64,000 nt of DNA, from NCBI GenBank assembly GCA_036381595.1, contig DASVCN010000014.1, positions 19,801 through 83,800 on the forward strand. The letters run 5' to 3'. Source of the stretch: Trueperaceae bacterium (GTDB taxonomy: Bacteria; Deinococcota; Deinococci; Deinococcales; Trueperaceae). Below the pieces are notes generated by a model. The model saw only the letters and a list, made by a program, of their open reading frames with translations, had not been told where the DNA came from and ran no database searches. Made by a program: the position numbers and the translations under genes. Shown piece after piece: positions 31,255-41,346 of the stretch. Position 1 is the first letter of the stretch, and each line of letters begins with the position of its first letter.

Positions 31255-31959
31255 TCAGCGCTTGACACAGACGTACTTCGCGTACGCCTGCCACTTGCCA
31301 TATTTCACGGACTCGATCTCGAAGCCGACTCGATCCAGCATCGCCTCCAGCAACCAGGTGTAGGTGATGAACTCCTCGCGCACGTCGTGCTCGAAGAACT
31401 CACGAGGGAAGCTTCCCGCCGGACGGCTGTCGATCCAGGCCTCGATCGCCTCGTCGGCCCGGCTCGGCTCGAATGAGAACAGGATGTCACGCAGGAACAA
31501 CTTTCCGCCTGGTTTCAGTACGTCCGCGATCCTTTGAAGGGCCCTGACTTTCCAAAGGTCGGGAAGGTGATGCAGGGTTCGCTGGGTGAACGCGAAGTCG
31601 ACCGGTTCGCCTCGATGCTCGTAGGTAAGGTGTCCCTGATGCACGTACTCGATATTGTGGAGGTGGAGCCTCCTGGCCTTCTCCCGTAGTTGATCGAGCA
31701 TGGCTGTCGATACGTCGACTGCTATCACGCTCTTGCAGACTTTGGCCGCCTCCAAGGTGAGGGCGCCGGTGCCGCATCCGAAATCGATGATCGTGTCGGA
31801 AGCCGAAACACCCAGTTCGATCAACCGTTGCCTTTCAACCTCCGGGTCCACGTTCGCGAACCTGTCGTACGACTCCAGGACTTCGCTATCCGACCAGCCG
31901 AAATCCTGGAATTCGTCGAAAAGCCAAGGCGGAGCCGACTTGCTATCTAGCTGTGCCAT
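31255..31959 (-). CDS. SAM-dependent methyltransferase, class I
   Basis: This 234-residue protein has the Rossmann methyltransferase motif I IIDFGCGTGALTLEAAK (SAM binding), acidic motif II AVDVSTAMLDQL, and a motif III region around PVDFAFTQRTLHHLPD. The tail (YTWLLEAMLDRVGFEIESVKYGKWQAYAKYVCVKR) resembles UbiE-like small-molecule methyltransferases. The target is unknown. The ATG at 31959 is preferred over TTG 31965. Codon choice is less GC-biased than in its neighbours, a possible sign of transfer. It lies 62-70 nt downstream of the sufU end. Confidence 0.82.
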   Translation of the reverse strand: MAQLDSKSAPPWLFDEFQDFGWSDSEVLESYDRFANVDPEVERQRLIELGVSASDTIIDFGCGTGALTLEAAKVCKSVIAVDVSTAMLDQLREKARRLHLHNIEYVHQGHLTYEHRGEPVDFAFTQRTLHHLPDLWKVRALQRIADVLKPGGKLFLRDILFSFEPSRADEAIEAWIDSRPAGSFPREFFEHDVREEFITYTWLLEAMLDRVGFEIESVKYGKWQAYAKYVCVKR

Positions 31960-32027
31960 GTCCAATTGCTAAGACGATTCGGGCGGTGGCGGCGCCTGGA
32001 AAGTCCTCTATCCCGGCAACGACTCGG

Positions 32028-32471
32028 CTACTTCGCTTGCTGCTCTTTGGCCTGCGCGCTGTCCAACGCTTCTGTGAGCGTGACCCAAGGCAGGGTCGCG
32101 CACTTGACGCGGGCATGCAGCTTGCTGATGCCCTGGAGCAGTTTGAGGTCGCCCAGCCGGTCGCTTGGCTCCCCTCCGTGGATCATCTCCTTGAAATCGG
32201 CGGCCAGCGAGCGCGCCTCGGCCACGCTCAACCCCTTGAGCGCCTGGGTCATCATGCTCGCCGACGCCTGGCTGATCGCGCACCCTTCGCCGATGAACTT
32301 CGCCTCGGCCACCTTGTCGTCGTCGATGAGGAGGAAGAGTTCGAGCTCGTCCCCGCACGACGGGTTGAGCCCCTCCTGGCGCACCGTATGCGGCTCGAGC
32401 TCGCCTCGGTTCCGGGGGCGCTTGTAGTGGTCGAGGATGATCTCCTTGTAGAGGCTGTCGAGCAGGGACAT
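32028..32471 (-). CDS. sufU: Sulfur-relay protein SufU
   Basis: This 147-residue zinc-dependent sulfurtransferase takes persulfide from SufS for Fe-S cluster assembly. The three conserved Cys are C39 (NPSCGDELEL), C64 (GEGCAISQAS) and C124 (RVKCATLPW), with Asp41. The 18-residue insertion characteristic of SufU versus IscU is apparent between them (LSVAEARSLAADFKEMIHG region). It is downstream of and co-directional with sufS (33 nt gap), so the pair should be co-transcribed. sufBCD are not in the window. Confidence 0.93.
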   Translation of the reverse strand: MSLLDSLYKEIILDHYKRPRNRGELEPHTVRQEGLNPSCGDELELFLLIDDDKVAEAKFIGEGCAISQASASMMTQALKGLSVAEARSLAADFKEMIHGGEPSDRLGDLKLLQGISKLHARVKCATLPWVTLTEALDSAQAKEQQAK

Positions 32472-32504
32472 GTCTTGTTCCAGTTCCTATCGAGGTGACT
32501 TGAC

Positions 32505-33752
32505 TCAGGCGAAGGCGGCGAAGAAGTCGCGTGCCTTGACGACCGCCGCGACTAAGCGGTCGATCTCGTCTTCGGTGTTGTAGAGATAGAAGCTTGCTCG
32601 GGCGGTCGCCTGGGTACCGAGGGCGCGGATGAGCGGCTGAGCGCAATGGTGCCCGGCTCTCACGGCGACCCCCTCCTGGTCGAGAACAGTAGCGATGTCG
32701 TGCGGGTGAGCGCCGTCCACGTTGAAGGCGATGATGCCGCCACGGTCTTCCCCTTCGGGCCCGTAGAGGGTAACGCCTTCGAGTTCCCGCATCCGCGCCA
32801 GCGCGTAGGCGAGAAGGCGCCGATCGTGCTCGAAGATCCGCTCCATGCCGATCTCCTCGAGGTAGTCGATCGCGGCCCCCAACCCGATCGCCTCCGCTAT
32901 GTTCGGCGTGCCGGCTTCGAAGCGCATGGGGATGTCCGCGAAGCTGCTGCCCTCTATCTCCACCCGCCTGATCATCGATCCACCGGTTAGGAAGGGGGGC
33001 ATCTCGCGGAGGATCTCGGCCCGGCCCCAGAGCGCGCCTGCACCCGTGGGTCCGCACATCTTGTGCCCGCTCAGCGCGTAGAAGTCGGCCCCCAGAGCCT
33101 GCACGTCGACCGGCATGTGGGGAGCAGCCTGAGCACCGTCGACCAGCACCAGAGCGCCTGCATCGTGCGCCAGATCGGCTATCTCCCTCACCGGGTTTAT
33201 GGCGCCCAACGTGTTGCTCATGTGCCACGTGGCCACCAGCCGCGTCCTGTCGCTCAGCATCTCCCGGTAGCTGTCCATGTCGAAGCGATGGTCGGGAGTG
33301 AGAGGGACCGCTCGCAGCCTGGCGCCCCGCTCCTCGACCGCGCGCTGCCACGGCACCAGGTTGGCATGGTGCTCGGCGACCCCGATGACGATCTCGTCAC
33401 CGGTCCTCAGGTTGTGCCTGGCCCAGCTGTCGGCGACCAGGTTTATGGCCTCGGTGGTGTTGCGGGTGAAGATCACCGAGGCCGGATCGGGTGCGTTGAT
33501 GAAGCGCGCGACCTTCACCCGGGCTCCCTCGTAGAGGTCGCTCGCCTCGACGGCGAGGGTGTGGGCCCCACGGTGGACGTTGGCGTGGTGGCGGTAGTAG
33601 TAGTCGACCATCGCCTCGATCACCTGCCGGGGCTTCTGGGACGAGGCGGCGTTGTCGAGGTAGACGAGCGGGTGACCGTTGATCTCCCTCTCCAGGATCG
33701 GGAAGTCGGCGCGCAGGCGGGCCACATCGATCGCGCTGCCACTCGTGCTCAT
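32505..33752 (-). CDS. sufS: Cysteine desulfurase SufS
   Basis: A 415-residue type-II cysteine desulfurase that removes sulfur from cysteine, producing a persulfide passed to SufU. The PLP-Lys is K231 (YALSGHKMCGPTG) and the catalytic Cys is C370 (AVRAGHHCAQPL). The start YLDNAASSQKP is family-typical. The ATG at 33752 is preferred over an upstream frame to 33821, because a TACACT box lies 6 nt before it. The promoter carries a Fur-family-like dyad (33771-33787). Confidence 0.95.
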   Translation of the reverse strand: MSTSGSAIDVARLRADFPILEREINGHPLVYLDNAASSQKPRQVIEAMVDYYYRHHANVHRGAHTLAVEASDLYEGARVKVARFINAPDPASVIFTRNTTEAINLVADSWARHNLRTGDEIVIGVAEHHANLVPWQRAVEERGARLRAVPLTPDHRFDMDSYREMLSDRTRLVATWHMSNTLGAINPVREIADLAHDAGALVLVDGAQAAPHMPVDVQALGADFYALSGHKMCGPTGAGALWGRAEILREMPPFLTGGSMIRRVEIEGSSFADIPMRFEAGTPNIAEAIGLGAAIDYLEEIGMERIFEHDRRLLAYALARMRELEGVTLYGPEGEDRGGIIAFNVDGAHPHDIATVLDQEGVAVRAGHHCAQPLIRALGTQATARASFYLYNTEDEIDRLVAAVVKARDFFAAFA

Positions 33753-33758
33753 AGCCCG

Positions 33759-33764
33759 AGTGTA
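33759..33764 (-). promoter_or_regulatory. -10 box TACACT, leaderless-type start of sufS
   Basis: TACACT (minus) ends 6 nt before the sufS ATG at 33752. Confidence 0.55.
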
Positions 33765-33770
33765 CCACCC

Positions 33771-33787
33771 CTCGGAATGATTCCGAG
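33771..33787. promoter_or_regulatory. Fur-family-like 7-1-7 dyad over the sufS -35 region
   Basis: CTCGGAAT-G-ATTCCGAG is a perfect 8-1-8 dyad. Its core AAT-N-ATT and spacing match the Fur/PerR/Zur box style, and its inner 15 nt differ from the Zur box of Bacillus by one base per half-site. With a 17-nt spacer to the sufS -10, the -35 would lie at 33782-33787 inside it. Confidence 0.55.
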
Positions 33788-33861
33788 AAAGCTGACTAGC
33801 CGATTGCCGTTTCCGGCCCAACCGCTGCCGTCCGGCTGCGGGAGCCGCTCGGGGTGGGCGT

Positions 33862-33867
33862 TACACT
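33862..33867 (+). promoter_or_regulatory. -10 box TACACT, leaderless-type start of recF
   Basis: TACACT ends 5 nt before the GTG at 33873 (or 8 nt before GTG 33876). Confidence 0.5.
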
Positions 33868-33872
33868 GCCGT

Positions 33873-34916
33873 GTGGTGCTGCGCAAGCTCACGCAGATCA
33901 ACTTCCGCAACCTGGCCACCTCGACACTCGAGCCGTGTGCGGGGCTCACCGCCATATCCGGCCGGAACGCCGCGGGCAAATCGAATCTGCTGGAGGCGTC
34001 CTACCTGGGCCTCACCGGAGAGCTGCCGGGTGGGAAGATCGCGGAGAACCTCCGGATAGGCGAGGAACAGGGGTTCGTGGGCGTGCAGCTCGATCACGAC
34101 GATGGCAACAGCACGATCGAGGTCGGTCTTGCACCGGGAAGAAAATCGCTCAAGCTCGACGGCCAATCGGCCCGGGTCGTCGACGTCTCGCGGGTCAGCG
34201 CAGCCGTGCTCGTAACCCCGGAAGACGCCGACCTCGTGCACGGCTCCCCCTCCGGCAGGCGCGCCTATCTCGACTCGCTGCTGGGACGTCTCTCCCCCCG
34301 CTATTCGGTCGTACTGCGCGCTTTCGCACGCGTTCTCGAACAGAGGAACGCCGCTCTACGGAGCGGCTTCGGCGACGCGGGGGTCGAGGTATGGAGCGAC
34401 CGGTTCGTCGAGTTGGGAAGCGAGATCGACGAGCTGCGGGAGCGGGCGATCGTCCGCATCGCTGAACTCGCAGCGACCGCATACGAGGCGATAGCGGGCA
34501 GCGGATCACGGCTCGAGGTGACACTGCAGCGCTCCTGGGAGGCGAGTCTGGCCGAAGCGTTGCGCGCCAGCCGCCAAGAGGAGCGGGCTCGCGGCGTGAC
34601 CGTGGTAGGTCCCCATCGAAGCGATCTTCGCATCGACCTAGGGGGCCACCGCGCCCAGGCTTACGCCTCCCGTGGGGAGGCGCGCACCGCGGCTCTGGCT
34701 CTCAGGGTCGCGGAGTTCCGCCTGCTGGAGGAGCGGCACGGGGAGACACCGGTACTCCTGCTCGACGACTTCAGCGCCGAACTCGACCCTTCCCGACGGG
34801 AGTTCCTGCTGCGGCTCGTGCGCAGTGCCGATCAGGCCCTCGTTACCGGCACAGAAGCTCCCCCCGAGTACGACACTCTCATGAGGATCGAAGCGGGGAG
34901 GGTGAGCAGTGGCTAA
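33873..34916 (+). CDS. recF: Recombination mediator RecF
   Basis: This 347-residue SMC-like ATPase helps load RecA at gapped DNA with RecO and RecR. The family start LRKLTQINFRNLATSTLEP, Walker A GRNAAGKSNLLEA, signature region SRGEARTAALALRVAEF and Walker B VLLLDDFSAELD are all present. It starts at GTG 33873 (5 nt after a TACACT box) or 33876. The stop overlaps the following gene's GTG by 8 nt. dnaA and dnaN are not adjacent, unlike the classic arrangement. Confidence 0.94.
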   Translation: MVLRKLTQINFRNLATSTLEPCAGLTAISGRNAAGKSNLLEASYLGLTGELPGGKIAENLRIGEEQGFVGVQLDHDDGNSTIEVGLAPGRKSLKLDGQSARVVDVSRVSAAVLVTPEDADLVHGSPSGRRAYLDSLLGRLSPRYSVVLRAFARVLEQRNAALRSGFGDAGVEVWSDRFVELGSEIDELRERAIVRIAELAATAYEAIAGSGSRLEVTLQRSWEASLAEALRASRQEERARGVTVVGPHRSDLRIDLGGHRAQAYASRGEARTAALALRVAEFRLLEERHGETPVLLLDDFSAELDPSRREFLLRLVRSADQALVTGTEAPPEYDTLMRIEAGRVSSG

Positions 34917-35754
34917 GGACACTCACGTCTCAGAGCTGCTGGCAGAGGTCTTCCGGCGTGGCGGGATGAAGCGCTCGCTCAAGCGGGCGCAGGCCGTGCT
35001 GCTCTGGCCACAGGTGGCCGGCAAGCAGCTCGCCGCCTTCACTCGCGCTCGCAGCCTCGTTGACGGGGTGCTGATAGTGGAGGTGCCCGATTCCGAGACG
35101 GCGATGCACCTGACGCTGCAGCGGCAACGCTTCCTCGACGTGTTCCAGGGCAAATTCGGAGCACGAGAGGTGCGCGACATCCGCTTCCAGACGGGACGCC
35201 GAGTCGGGGCCGAGGAGCAGCCTGCGGTAGAGGCGAAGCAGGTGCAGGTGGACCCGACCGACCTGGCGCAGCTCACCCGTGCGCTCGGTGAACTCGAACT
35301 CCCCGACGAGCTGTCGCAACCTGCCTTGCAGGCGGCTCAGTCGATGCTCGCCTATCGGGCCCGCCGCAAGGCAGAAGGCTGGTCCAACTGCCCTACCTGC
35401 GACGCCCTCACGCCCGAGACCGGGCTGTGCTCCACCTGCCGCCGCTACTCCGAAGATCCTCAGGTGGTTGCGGCCGCAGGGAGGCTGGCGGTGAACCCCT
35501 CCGTCGGCACCCCGGCGCTCTCCGAGGAGCAGCGCTCGGTCGCATCCTTGCTGGCCCAGAGGGAGCTGGCCGGAACCCTCTCTGAACTCCTGCCGCAGGT
35601 CCTGGCCGATCCCCAGCTGAGACAGCAGCTGGAGACGGTAGCCCGCTGCTACCTCGCGCTGCGCCTCGGGAAGGCGCCGGCGCAGGTGAGCGACGCCGAC
35701 CTGGCTCTACTCCCGCCCAAGGTCGCTCGGATACTCGGCCACCTGGACGGGTAG
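34909..35754 (+). CDS. DUF721/DciA-like protein with C-terminal zinc motif
   Basis: The first 95 residues match the DUF721 (DciA-type) pattern: LLAEVFRRGGMKRSLKRAQAVLLWPQVAGKQLAAFTR, then a KH-like beta fold. DciA loads the replicative helicase in bacteria lacking DnaC. Uncommonly, this 281-residue protein continues with CPTC-x9-CSTC (C161, C164, C174, C177), a likely zinc-binding module, and an additional helical tail. It starts with GTG 34909 overlapping recF by 8 nt, so co-translation is expected. A recF-DUF721 pairing also occurs near the chromosome origin of some bacteria, but other origin genes are absent here. Confidence 0.82.
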   Translation: MAKDTHVSELLAEVFRRGGMKRSLKRAQAVLLWPQVAGKQLAAFTRARSLVDGVLIVEVPDSETAMHLTLQRQRFLDVFQGKFGAREVRDIRFQTGRRVGAEEQPAVEAKQVQVDPTDLAQLTRALGELELPDELSQPALQAAQSMLAYRARRKAEGWSNCPTCDALTPETGLCSTCRRYSEDPQVVAAAGRLAVNPSVGTPALSEEQRSVASLLAQRELAGTLSELLPQVLADPQLRQQLETVARCYLALRLGKAPAQVSDADLALLPPKVARILGHLDG

Positions 35755-35849
35755 TTCCTCGGAACTGCGACGACCTCCGTCACCTGTTACCCTTGCCTCG
35801 TTCGTGACGGCTCGCCAGCGACTCTCGGTTCGAGCCAGTGAGGTGAACC

Positions 35850-37379
35850 ATGCCCAGACCGGTCGCTCTCATCGTCCTCGACGGCTTCGGCCTTGCTCCG
35901 GAAGGTCCGGGCAACGCTGTGGCTCTCGCCGACACACCGAACTTCGATCGCTACCGGCGGGAGTGGCCCCACACCACCCTGCTGGCCTCGGGGAAGGCGG
36001 TCGGTCTGCCCGAAGGTCAGATCGGCAACTCCGAGGTGGGTCACATGAACCTGGGCGCCGGGCGGGTCGTGATGCAGAGCCTCACCTACATCCAGGAGCA
36101 GATAGAGAGCGGCGCGTTCTTCCGGAATCCCGTACTCAGGGAGTTGATGGCGGAGGGCAGGCGGCTGCACCTCCTCGGCCTGGTTAGCCGCGGCGGGGTT
36201 CACAGCGACCTCGAGCATCTCCTGGCGCTGCTCGAACTGGCGCGGCGCGAGTACGACGGAGAGGTGTTCATCCACGCCTTCACCGACGGCCGCGACACCC
36301 CTCCTCAGAGCGGGCTCGGTTATCTGCGGGAGTTGGAGGAAGCGATCGTTTCGAGGGGCGCCAGAGCGCGAGTGGCCACGGTGAGCGGACGCTACTACGC
36401 GATGGACCGCGACAGGCGCTGGGAGCGTATCGAGCGCGCATACGACGCGGTGGTCTGCGGGCGGTCGAGCAGGAGCGCTCGCAGTTCGGTGGCGGCGATC
36501 GACGCCGCCTACGAACGCGGTGAGACGGACGAGTTCATCGAGCCGACGGTGATCACGACGGAAGACGGCGAGCCGCTGGGTGCGATCCAGGATGGGGACT
36601 CGGTGATCTTCTTCAACTTCCGCGCCGACCGTGCCAGGCAACTGACGTCCGCGCTGCTCGGGGGATCGGACTGGAACGAGTTCGGAAGGTGCAAGGCGCC
36701 GCAGATCCGGTTCGCCTCGCTCATGCAGTACGACCGTGAGTCCTCCGCGCCCTTCGCCTTCGAACTGCCGGAGCTGCGACCGAGCCTTGCCGAGGTCATC
36801 TCCGGGGCAGGATTACGGCAGTACCACACCGCAGAAACGGAGAAGTACGCGCATGTGACCTACTTCTTCAACGCCAAGCGGGAACGGCCCCACGAGGGGG
36901 AGGAGCATCATCTGGTCCCCTCGCCCAAGGTAGCCACGTACGACCTCAAGCCCGAGATGAGCGCGTCCGAGCTCGCCGCGGCAACGGTCAGCAGGATCCG
37001 CGAGCGGAACGACGACTTCATCCTCGTCAACTTCGCCAACCCGGACATGGTGGGCCACACCGGGGTGCTCGAAGCGGCGGTCGAGGCCTGCGAGGCCAGC
37101 GACCAGGGGATGGGTGAGGTGGTCGAGGCGGTACTCGCGAAGAGCGGGGCGGCAATCGTTCTGGCCGACCATGGTAACGCCGAGGTGATGGTCGACGAGA
37201 AGGGCGAGCCGCATACGGCGCACACAACCAATCCCGTCCCCTGCATCCTGGTCGGAGTCTCGCGCGTGGGCCTGCGGCAGGGCGGCGTGCTGGGCGATGT
37301 GGCGCCGACGGTTCTCGAACTGCTGGGTGTAGAGGTGCCGACCCAGATGACGGGACGATCGCTGCTCGCCTCCGATTGA
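35850..37379 (+). CDS. gpmI: Cofactor-independent phosphoglycerate mutase
   Basis: This 509-residue enzyme interconverts 3- and 2-phosphoglycerate with two metal ions. It has the alkaline-phosphatase superfamily start ALIVLDGFG (Asp11), the nucleophile Ser61 in GQIGNSEVGHMNLG, and the late metal motifs NFANPDMVGHTG and VLADHGNAEVM. Length is typical. The ATG at 35850 follows GTGAGGTG. It is a single gene between recF-DUF721 and the convergent phosphodiesterase-like gene. Confidence 0.96.
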   Translation: MPRPVALIVLDGFGLAPEGPGNAVALADTPNFDRYRREWPHTTLLASGKAVGLPEGQIGNSEVGHMNLGAGRVVMQSLTYIQEQIESGAFFRNPVLRELMAEGRRLHLLGLVSRGGVHSDLEHLLALLELARREYDGEVFIHAFTDGRDTPPQSGLGYLRELEEAIVSRGARARVATVSGRYYAMDRDRRWERIERAYDAVVCGRSSRSARSSVAAIDAAYERGETDEFIEPTVITTEDGEPLGAIQDGDSVIFFNFRADRARQLTSALLGGSDWNEFGRCKAPQIRFASLMQYDRESSAPFAFELPELRPSLAEVISGAGLRQYHTAETEKYAHVTYFFNAKRERPHEGEEHHLVPSPKVATYDLKPEMSASELAAATVSRIRERNDDFILVNFANPDMVGHTGVLEAAVEACEASDQGMGEVVEAVLAKSGAAIVLADHGNAEVMVDEKGEPHTAHTTNPVPCILVGVSRVGLRQGGVLGDVAPTVLELLGVEVPTQMTGRSLLASD

Positions 37380-37419
37380 GGGCCCGAAGTAGCGACCGAA
37401 GCGAGTTCGAGCAGCAGGA

Positions 37420-38685
37420 CTAGATCTCGAAAGCGAGGAGCGGCACGAGCGCTTCTGCCGGCTCCAGCGATCCGTGCATCCCCACCATCGACCCTTCGGC
37501 TTCACGGTCCCACAGGTGGTTGGCGCCCCGGGAGAGCAGCAGCACGTCGCCAAGACGGGCCGGCGTCTCCGGGTGGAGTACGGCGGTGGGGCCGTAGAGG
37601 CCGGCCGCCAGCGCTTCCGCACCGTCGAGCACGGCGAAAGCGTCGGTCAGCTCCTCTCGGCAGTAGGCCAGCAGTTCCTCCTTCGCGCCGCCCCTGGCGT
37701 AGAGGTTGACGTGCCGCGCCTCACCGCCCGGACCCAGCAGGCTGAGGTCCTGCAGGCCCGGGTACTCCTGGATCTCGTGCCGCCGATCGACCGGGCAGTC
37801 CACGTGACCGTGATCGGCGCTGACGAGGAGCAGCGTTCGCGTTCCGTCGCGCCTGGCCGGTCGCTCCATCAATCTGCGCAGGTGGGCAGCGAAGTTCGCC
37901 CAGGTAAGGCTCCACGACGGAGCGTTCGTGCCGTCTCGGTGGCTGAGGGCATCGAAATCGGAGAGGTAGGCGTAAGCCAAGCTCATCTCCGGCGCGCCGT
38001 CCAGCCACTTCGCAAGCTTGTGGCAGGCATCGGTCCAGTTGATGTATCCCTCGACCCTGGCCCCCCGCAGCTGCATCCGGCTCAGCGGCGTGCGCACCAG
38101 GTGTGACGGCATGAAGGCGCTCGTCCGAGCGCCGCCCTGAGCTAGCACCTGGGCGAGCGATGGCGTGGGCAGGAACTCCTCGGGGACGAGTCCCCACCGC
38201 TCCAGGTCACCGGCCTTGGCCAGGGGATCGGCGACCGGCTGGAAGAGGAGCATGTTGGCTAGTACTCCGTGACGGGGCAGCAGGAACGTGTATCCGAGCA
38301 TTCCGGTCGCGGCCGGACCGGCTCCGTTCCCCAGCAGGACCGTCGTGGCGGCGCTCGTCGTCGCCGGAGCTATCGAGGTGAGCGTTTCGTCGAGCAGAGG
38401 CGCTCTCCCCACGAGCTGCTCGATCGAACCTCCTGAGCAGTCCAACTCCTGCTGCAACCGTTGACGCCCTACGCCGTCGATGAGCAGGAGCACGACCCGG
38501 TCGGCCCGGCCCAGGTTGGCCGCCAGAGTACCGTGGAGCGGAGGCGCCGCCCAGCCCTCATCGACCCCAAGCAGCCCGCCGATCGTCGCCGGGAGATTGG
38601 CGATCGAGCCACCGGTGTAATCGGGAGTGACGAAACCGTCGGGCAGGAGGGCGTCCAGGACGGGCAGGTGACTGTTTCCGCGCAT
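37420..38685 (-). CDS. Alkaline-phosphatase-superfamily phosphodiesterase-like protein
   Basis: A 421-residue type-I phosphodiesterase/nucleotide-pyrophosphatase-like protein. The metal-binding segment VVLLLIDGVGRQ, a Thr/Ser nucleophile region (SIAPATTSAATTVLLGNGAGPAATGMLGY), DFDALSHRDG and a late SADHGHVDC are seen. No signal peptide is evident, so a cytosolic role is possible. The substrate is unknown; sulfatase or nucleotide pyrophosphatase activities cannot be excluded. The start follows GAGGAG and a TAGATT box 8 nt upstream. Confidence 0.8.
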   Translation of the reverse strand: MRGNSHLPVLDALLPDGFVTPDYTGGSIANLPATIGGLLGVDEGWAAPPLHGTLAANLGRADRVVLLLIDGVGRQRLQQELDCSGGSIEQLVGRAPLLDETLTSIAPATTSAATTVLLGNGAGPAATGMLGYTFLLPRHGVLANMLLFQPVADPLAKAGDLERWGLVPEEFLPTPSLAQVLAQGGARTSAFMPSHLVRTPLSRMQLRGARVEGYINWTDACHKLAKWLDGAPEMSLAYAYLSDFDALSHRDGTNAPSWSLTWANFAAHLRRLMERPARRDGTRTLLLVSADHGHVDCPVDRRHEIQEYPGLQDLSLLGPGGEARHVNLYARGGAKEELLAYCREELTDAFAVLDGAEALAAGLYGPTAVLHPETPARLGDVLLLSRGANHLWDREAEGSMVGMHGSLEPAEALVPLLAFEI

Positions 38686-38802
38686 GGCTCCTCAATCTAA
38701 CGTGCCGCCTCCCGCGTTGGCGTTCGCTGCGGCGCTGAGCAGCTAATCGTAGTGCCGCGGCCCATGCCGCTGCCAACGACGACGACGCGATTGGCGAAAG
38801 AA

Positions 38803-38829
38803 AGCGGGCGGTCGCTGGGACCGCCCGCT
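38803..38829 (-). terminator. Intrinsic terminator of the groES-groEL operon
   Basis: On the minus strand an 11-bp perfect stem (AGCGGGCGGTC and complement) with a 5-nt loop is followed by TTTCTTTC, 27 nt after the groEL stop. Confidence 0.8.
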
Positions 38830-38855
38830 GGCTGGCTGGGTGAAGGAGGACTCTT

Positions 38856-40538
<1,683 letters not shown>

Positions 40539-40550
40539 TCAGATTCGTTG

Positions 40551-40859
40551 TTACTCGACGATCGCGTGGATATCGCGGAGGCTCAGGATCATGAGCTCCT
40601 TGCCACCCAGGTCGAGTTCGGTGCCGCCGTACTTGGCGAAGACGACGGTGTCGCCCTCCTTGAGGTCCATCGGCTCGCGCTCGCCGTTATCGAGAACCTT
40701 GCCCGGTCCCACCGCGAGAACCTTGCCACGCTGGCTCTTCTCCTTGGCGGTGTCGGGCAGGACGATCCCGCTGGCCGTCGTCTGAGGCTCGTCGATGATC
40801 TCCACGACGACCTTATCGCCCAGAGGCCTAAGGCTCATGCGTGTCTCTGTCTGTGCCAT
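40551..40859 (-). CDS. groS: Co-chaperonin GroES
   Basis: This 102-residue protein is the heptameric lid of GroEL. The core [46 protein letters not shown] with the flexible mobile loop is clear. The ATG at 40859 follows GGAGGGAAGC; a longer in-frame extension to 40928 crosses the CIRCE and promoter and is excluded. A seven-residue lead (MAQTETR) precedes the usual MSLRPL start, so initiation at that second Met (40838) is also possible. Confidence 0.96.
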   Translation of the reverse strand: MAQTETRMSLRPLGDKVVVEIIDEPQTTASGIVLPDTAKEKSQRGKVLAVGPGKVLDNGEREPMDLKEGDTVVFAKYGGTELDLGGKELMILSLRDIHAIVE

Positions 40860-40894
40860 GCTTCCCTCCGATTTTCGTGTGATGACCGACATTT

Positions 40895-40921
40895 TTAGCA
40901 CTCGCCGATGGGGAGTGCTAA
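40895..40921. promoter_or_regulatory. CIRCE element, HrcA operator
   Basis: TTAGCACTC, 9 nt, GAGTGCTAA: an exact match to the CIRCE inverted repeat bound by HrcA. It lies between the groES promoter and the gene, near the predicted transcription start. Confidence 0.97.
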
Positions 40922-40929
40922 CAGACACA

Positions 40930-40959
40930 ATGGTACGCCCGGTTTTCGCAGGTTGTCAA
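40930..40959 (-). promoter_or_regulatory. groES promoter
   Basis: TTGACA (40954-40959) and TACCAT (40930-40935) on the minus strand, with an 18-nt spacer. The CIRCE repeat starts about 9 nt downstream. Confidence 0.8.
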
Positions 40960-40990
40960 GTAGGTTGAGCGTTCGACACTCAACCAGAAG

Positions 40991-41007
40991 GGGCGTCCGC
41001 GACGCCC
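40991..41007 (-). terminator. Hairpin after the FUN14-family gene (possible terminator)
   Basis: GGGCGTC-CGC-GACGCCC has a 7-bp stem just after the FUN14-gene stop at 41009; a second hairpin (GGTTGAG and CTCAACC, 40963-40985) follows. No real T-run is present. Confidence 0.4.
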
Positions 41008-41008
41008 T

Positions 41009-41338
41009 TCAACCTCGCTTCAAGCCGACCACGAGAGCCGGAACGAAGGCTACCGCGAACGTGATGTTGTAGGTGAGCAGGTTCACGAAGCCCCGCCAGA
41101 AGCTATTGAGACTGTCCGCTTCGAGCAGCGGGTCGACCCGCCCCTGGACCTCGGCCCAGTTCACCGTCAGGAACCCGAAGTAGGCGAGGGTCTGGATGGC
41201 TACGAAGAGCAGGCCAACCACGACCGCCACCACCTTGCCGACCTTCTTCACCGCGTAACCCACCAGGAAACCGGCTACGACTCCGAAAGTCAGCTGCTGG
41301 AGGAACGGAGCGACCGTAGTGAGGTCGGGCAGGTCCAC
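41009..41338 (-). CDS. FUN14-family membrane protein
   Basis: This protein of 109 residues has the FUN14 pattern: LTFGVVAGFLVGYAVKKVGKVVAVVVGLLFVAIQTLAYFGFLTVNWAEVQ, with two hydrophobic helices separated by the conserved Lys-rich turn, then another hydrophobic segment at the end. In eukaryotes FUN14 proteins are mitophagy receptors; bacterial roles are undefined. The GTG at 41338 is chosen because a TAGACT box lies 8 nt before it; an ATG at 41374 lies upstream of that box. Divergent from psuG. Confidence 0.8.
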   Translation of the reverse strand: MDLPDLTTVAPFLQQLTFGVVAGFLVGYAVKKVGKVVAVVVGLLFVAIQTLAYFGFLTVNWAEVQGRVDPLLEADSLNSFWRGFVNLLTYNITFAVAFVPALVVGLKRG

Positions 41339-41346
41339 GGCGACAG

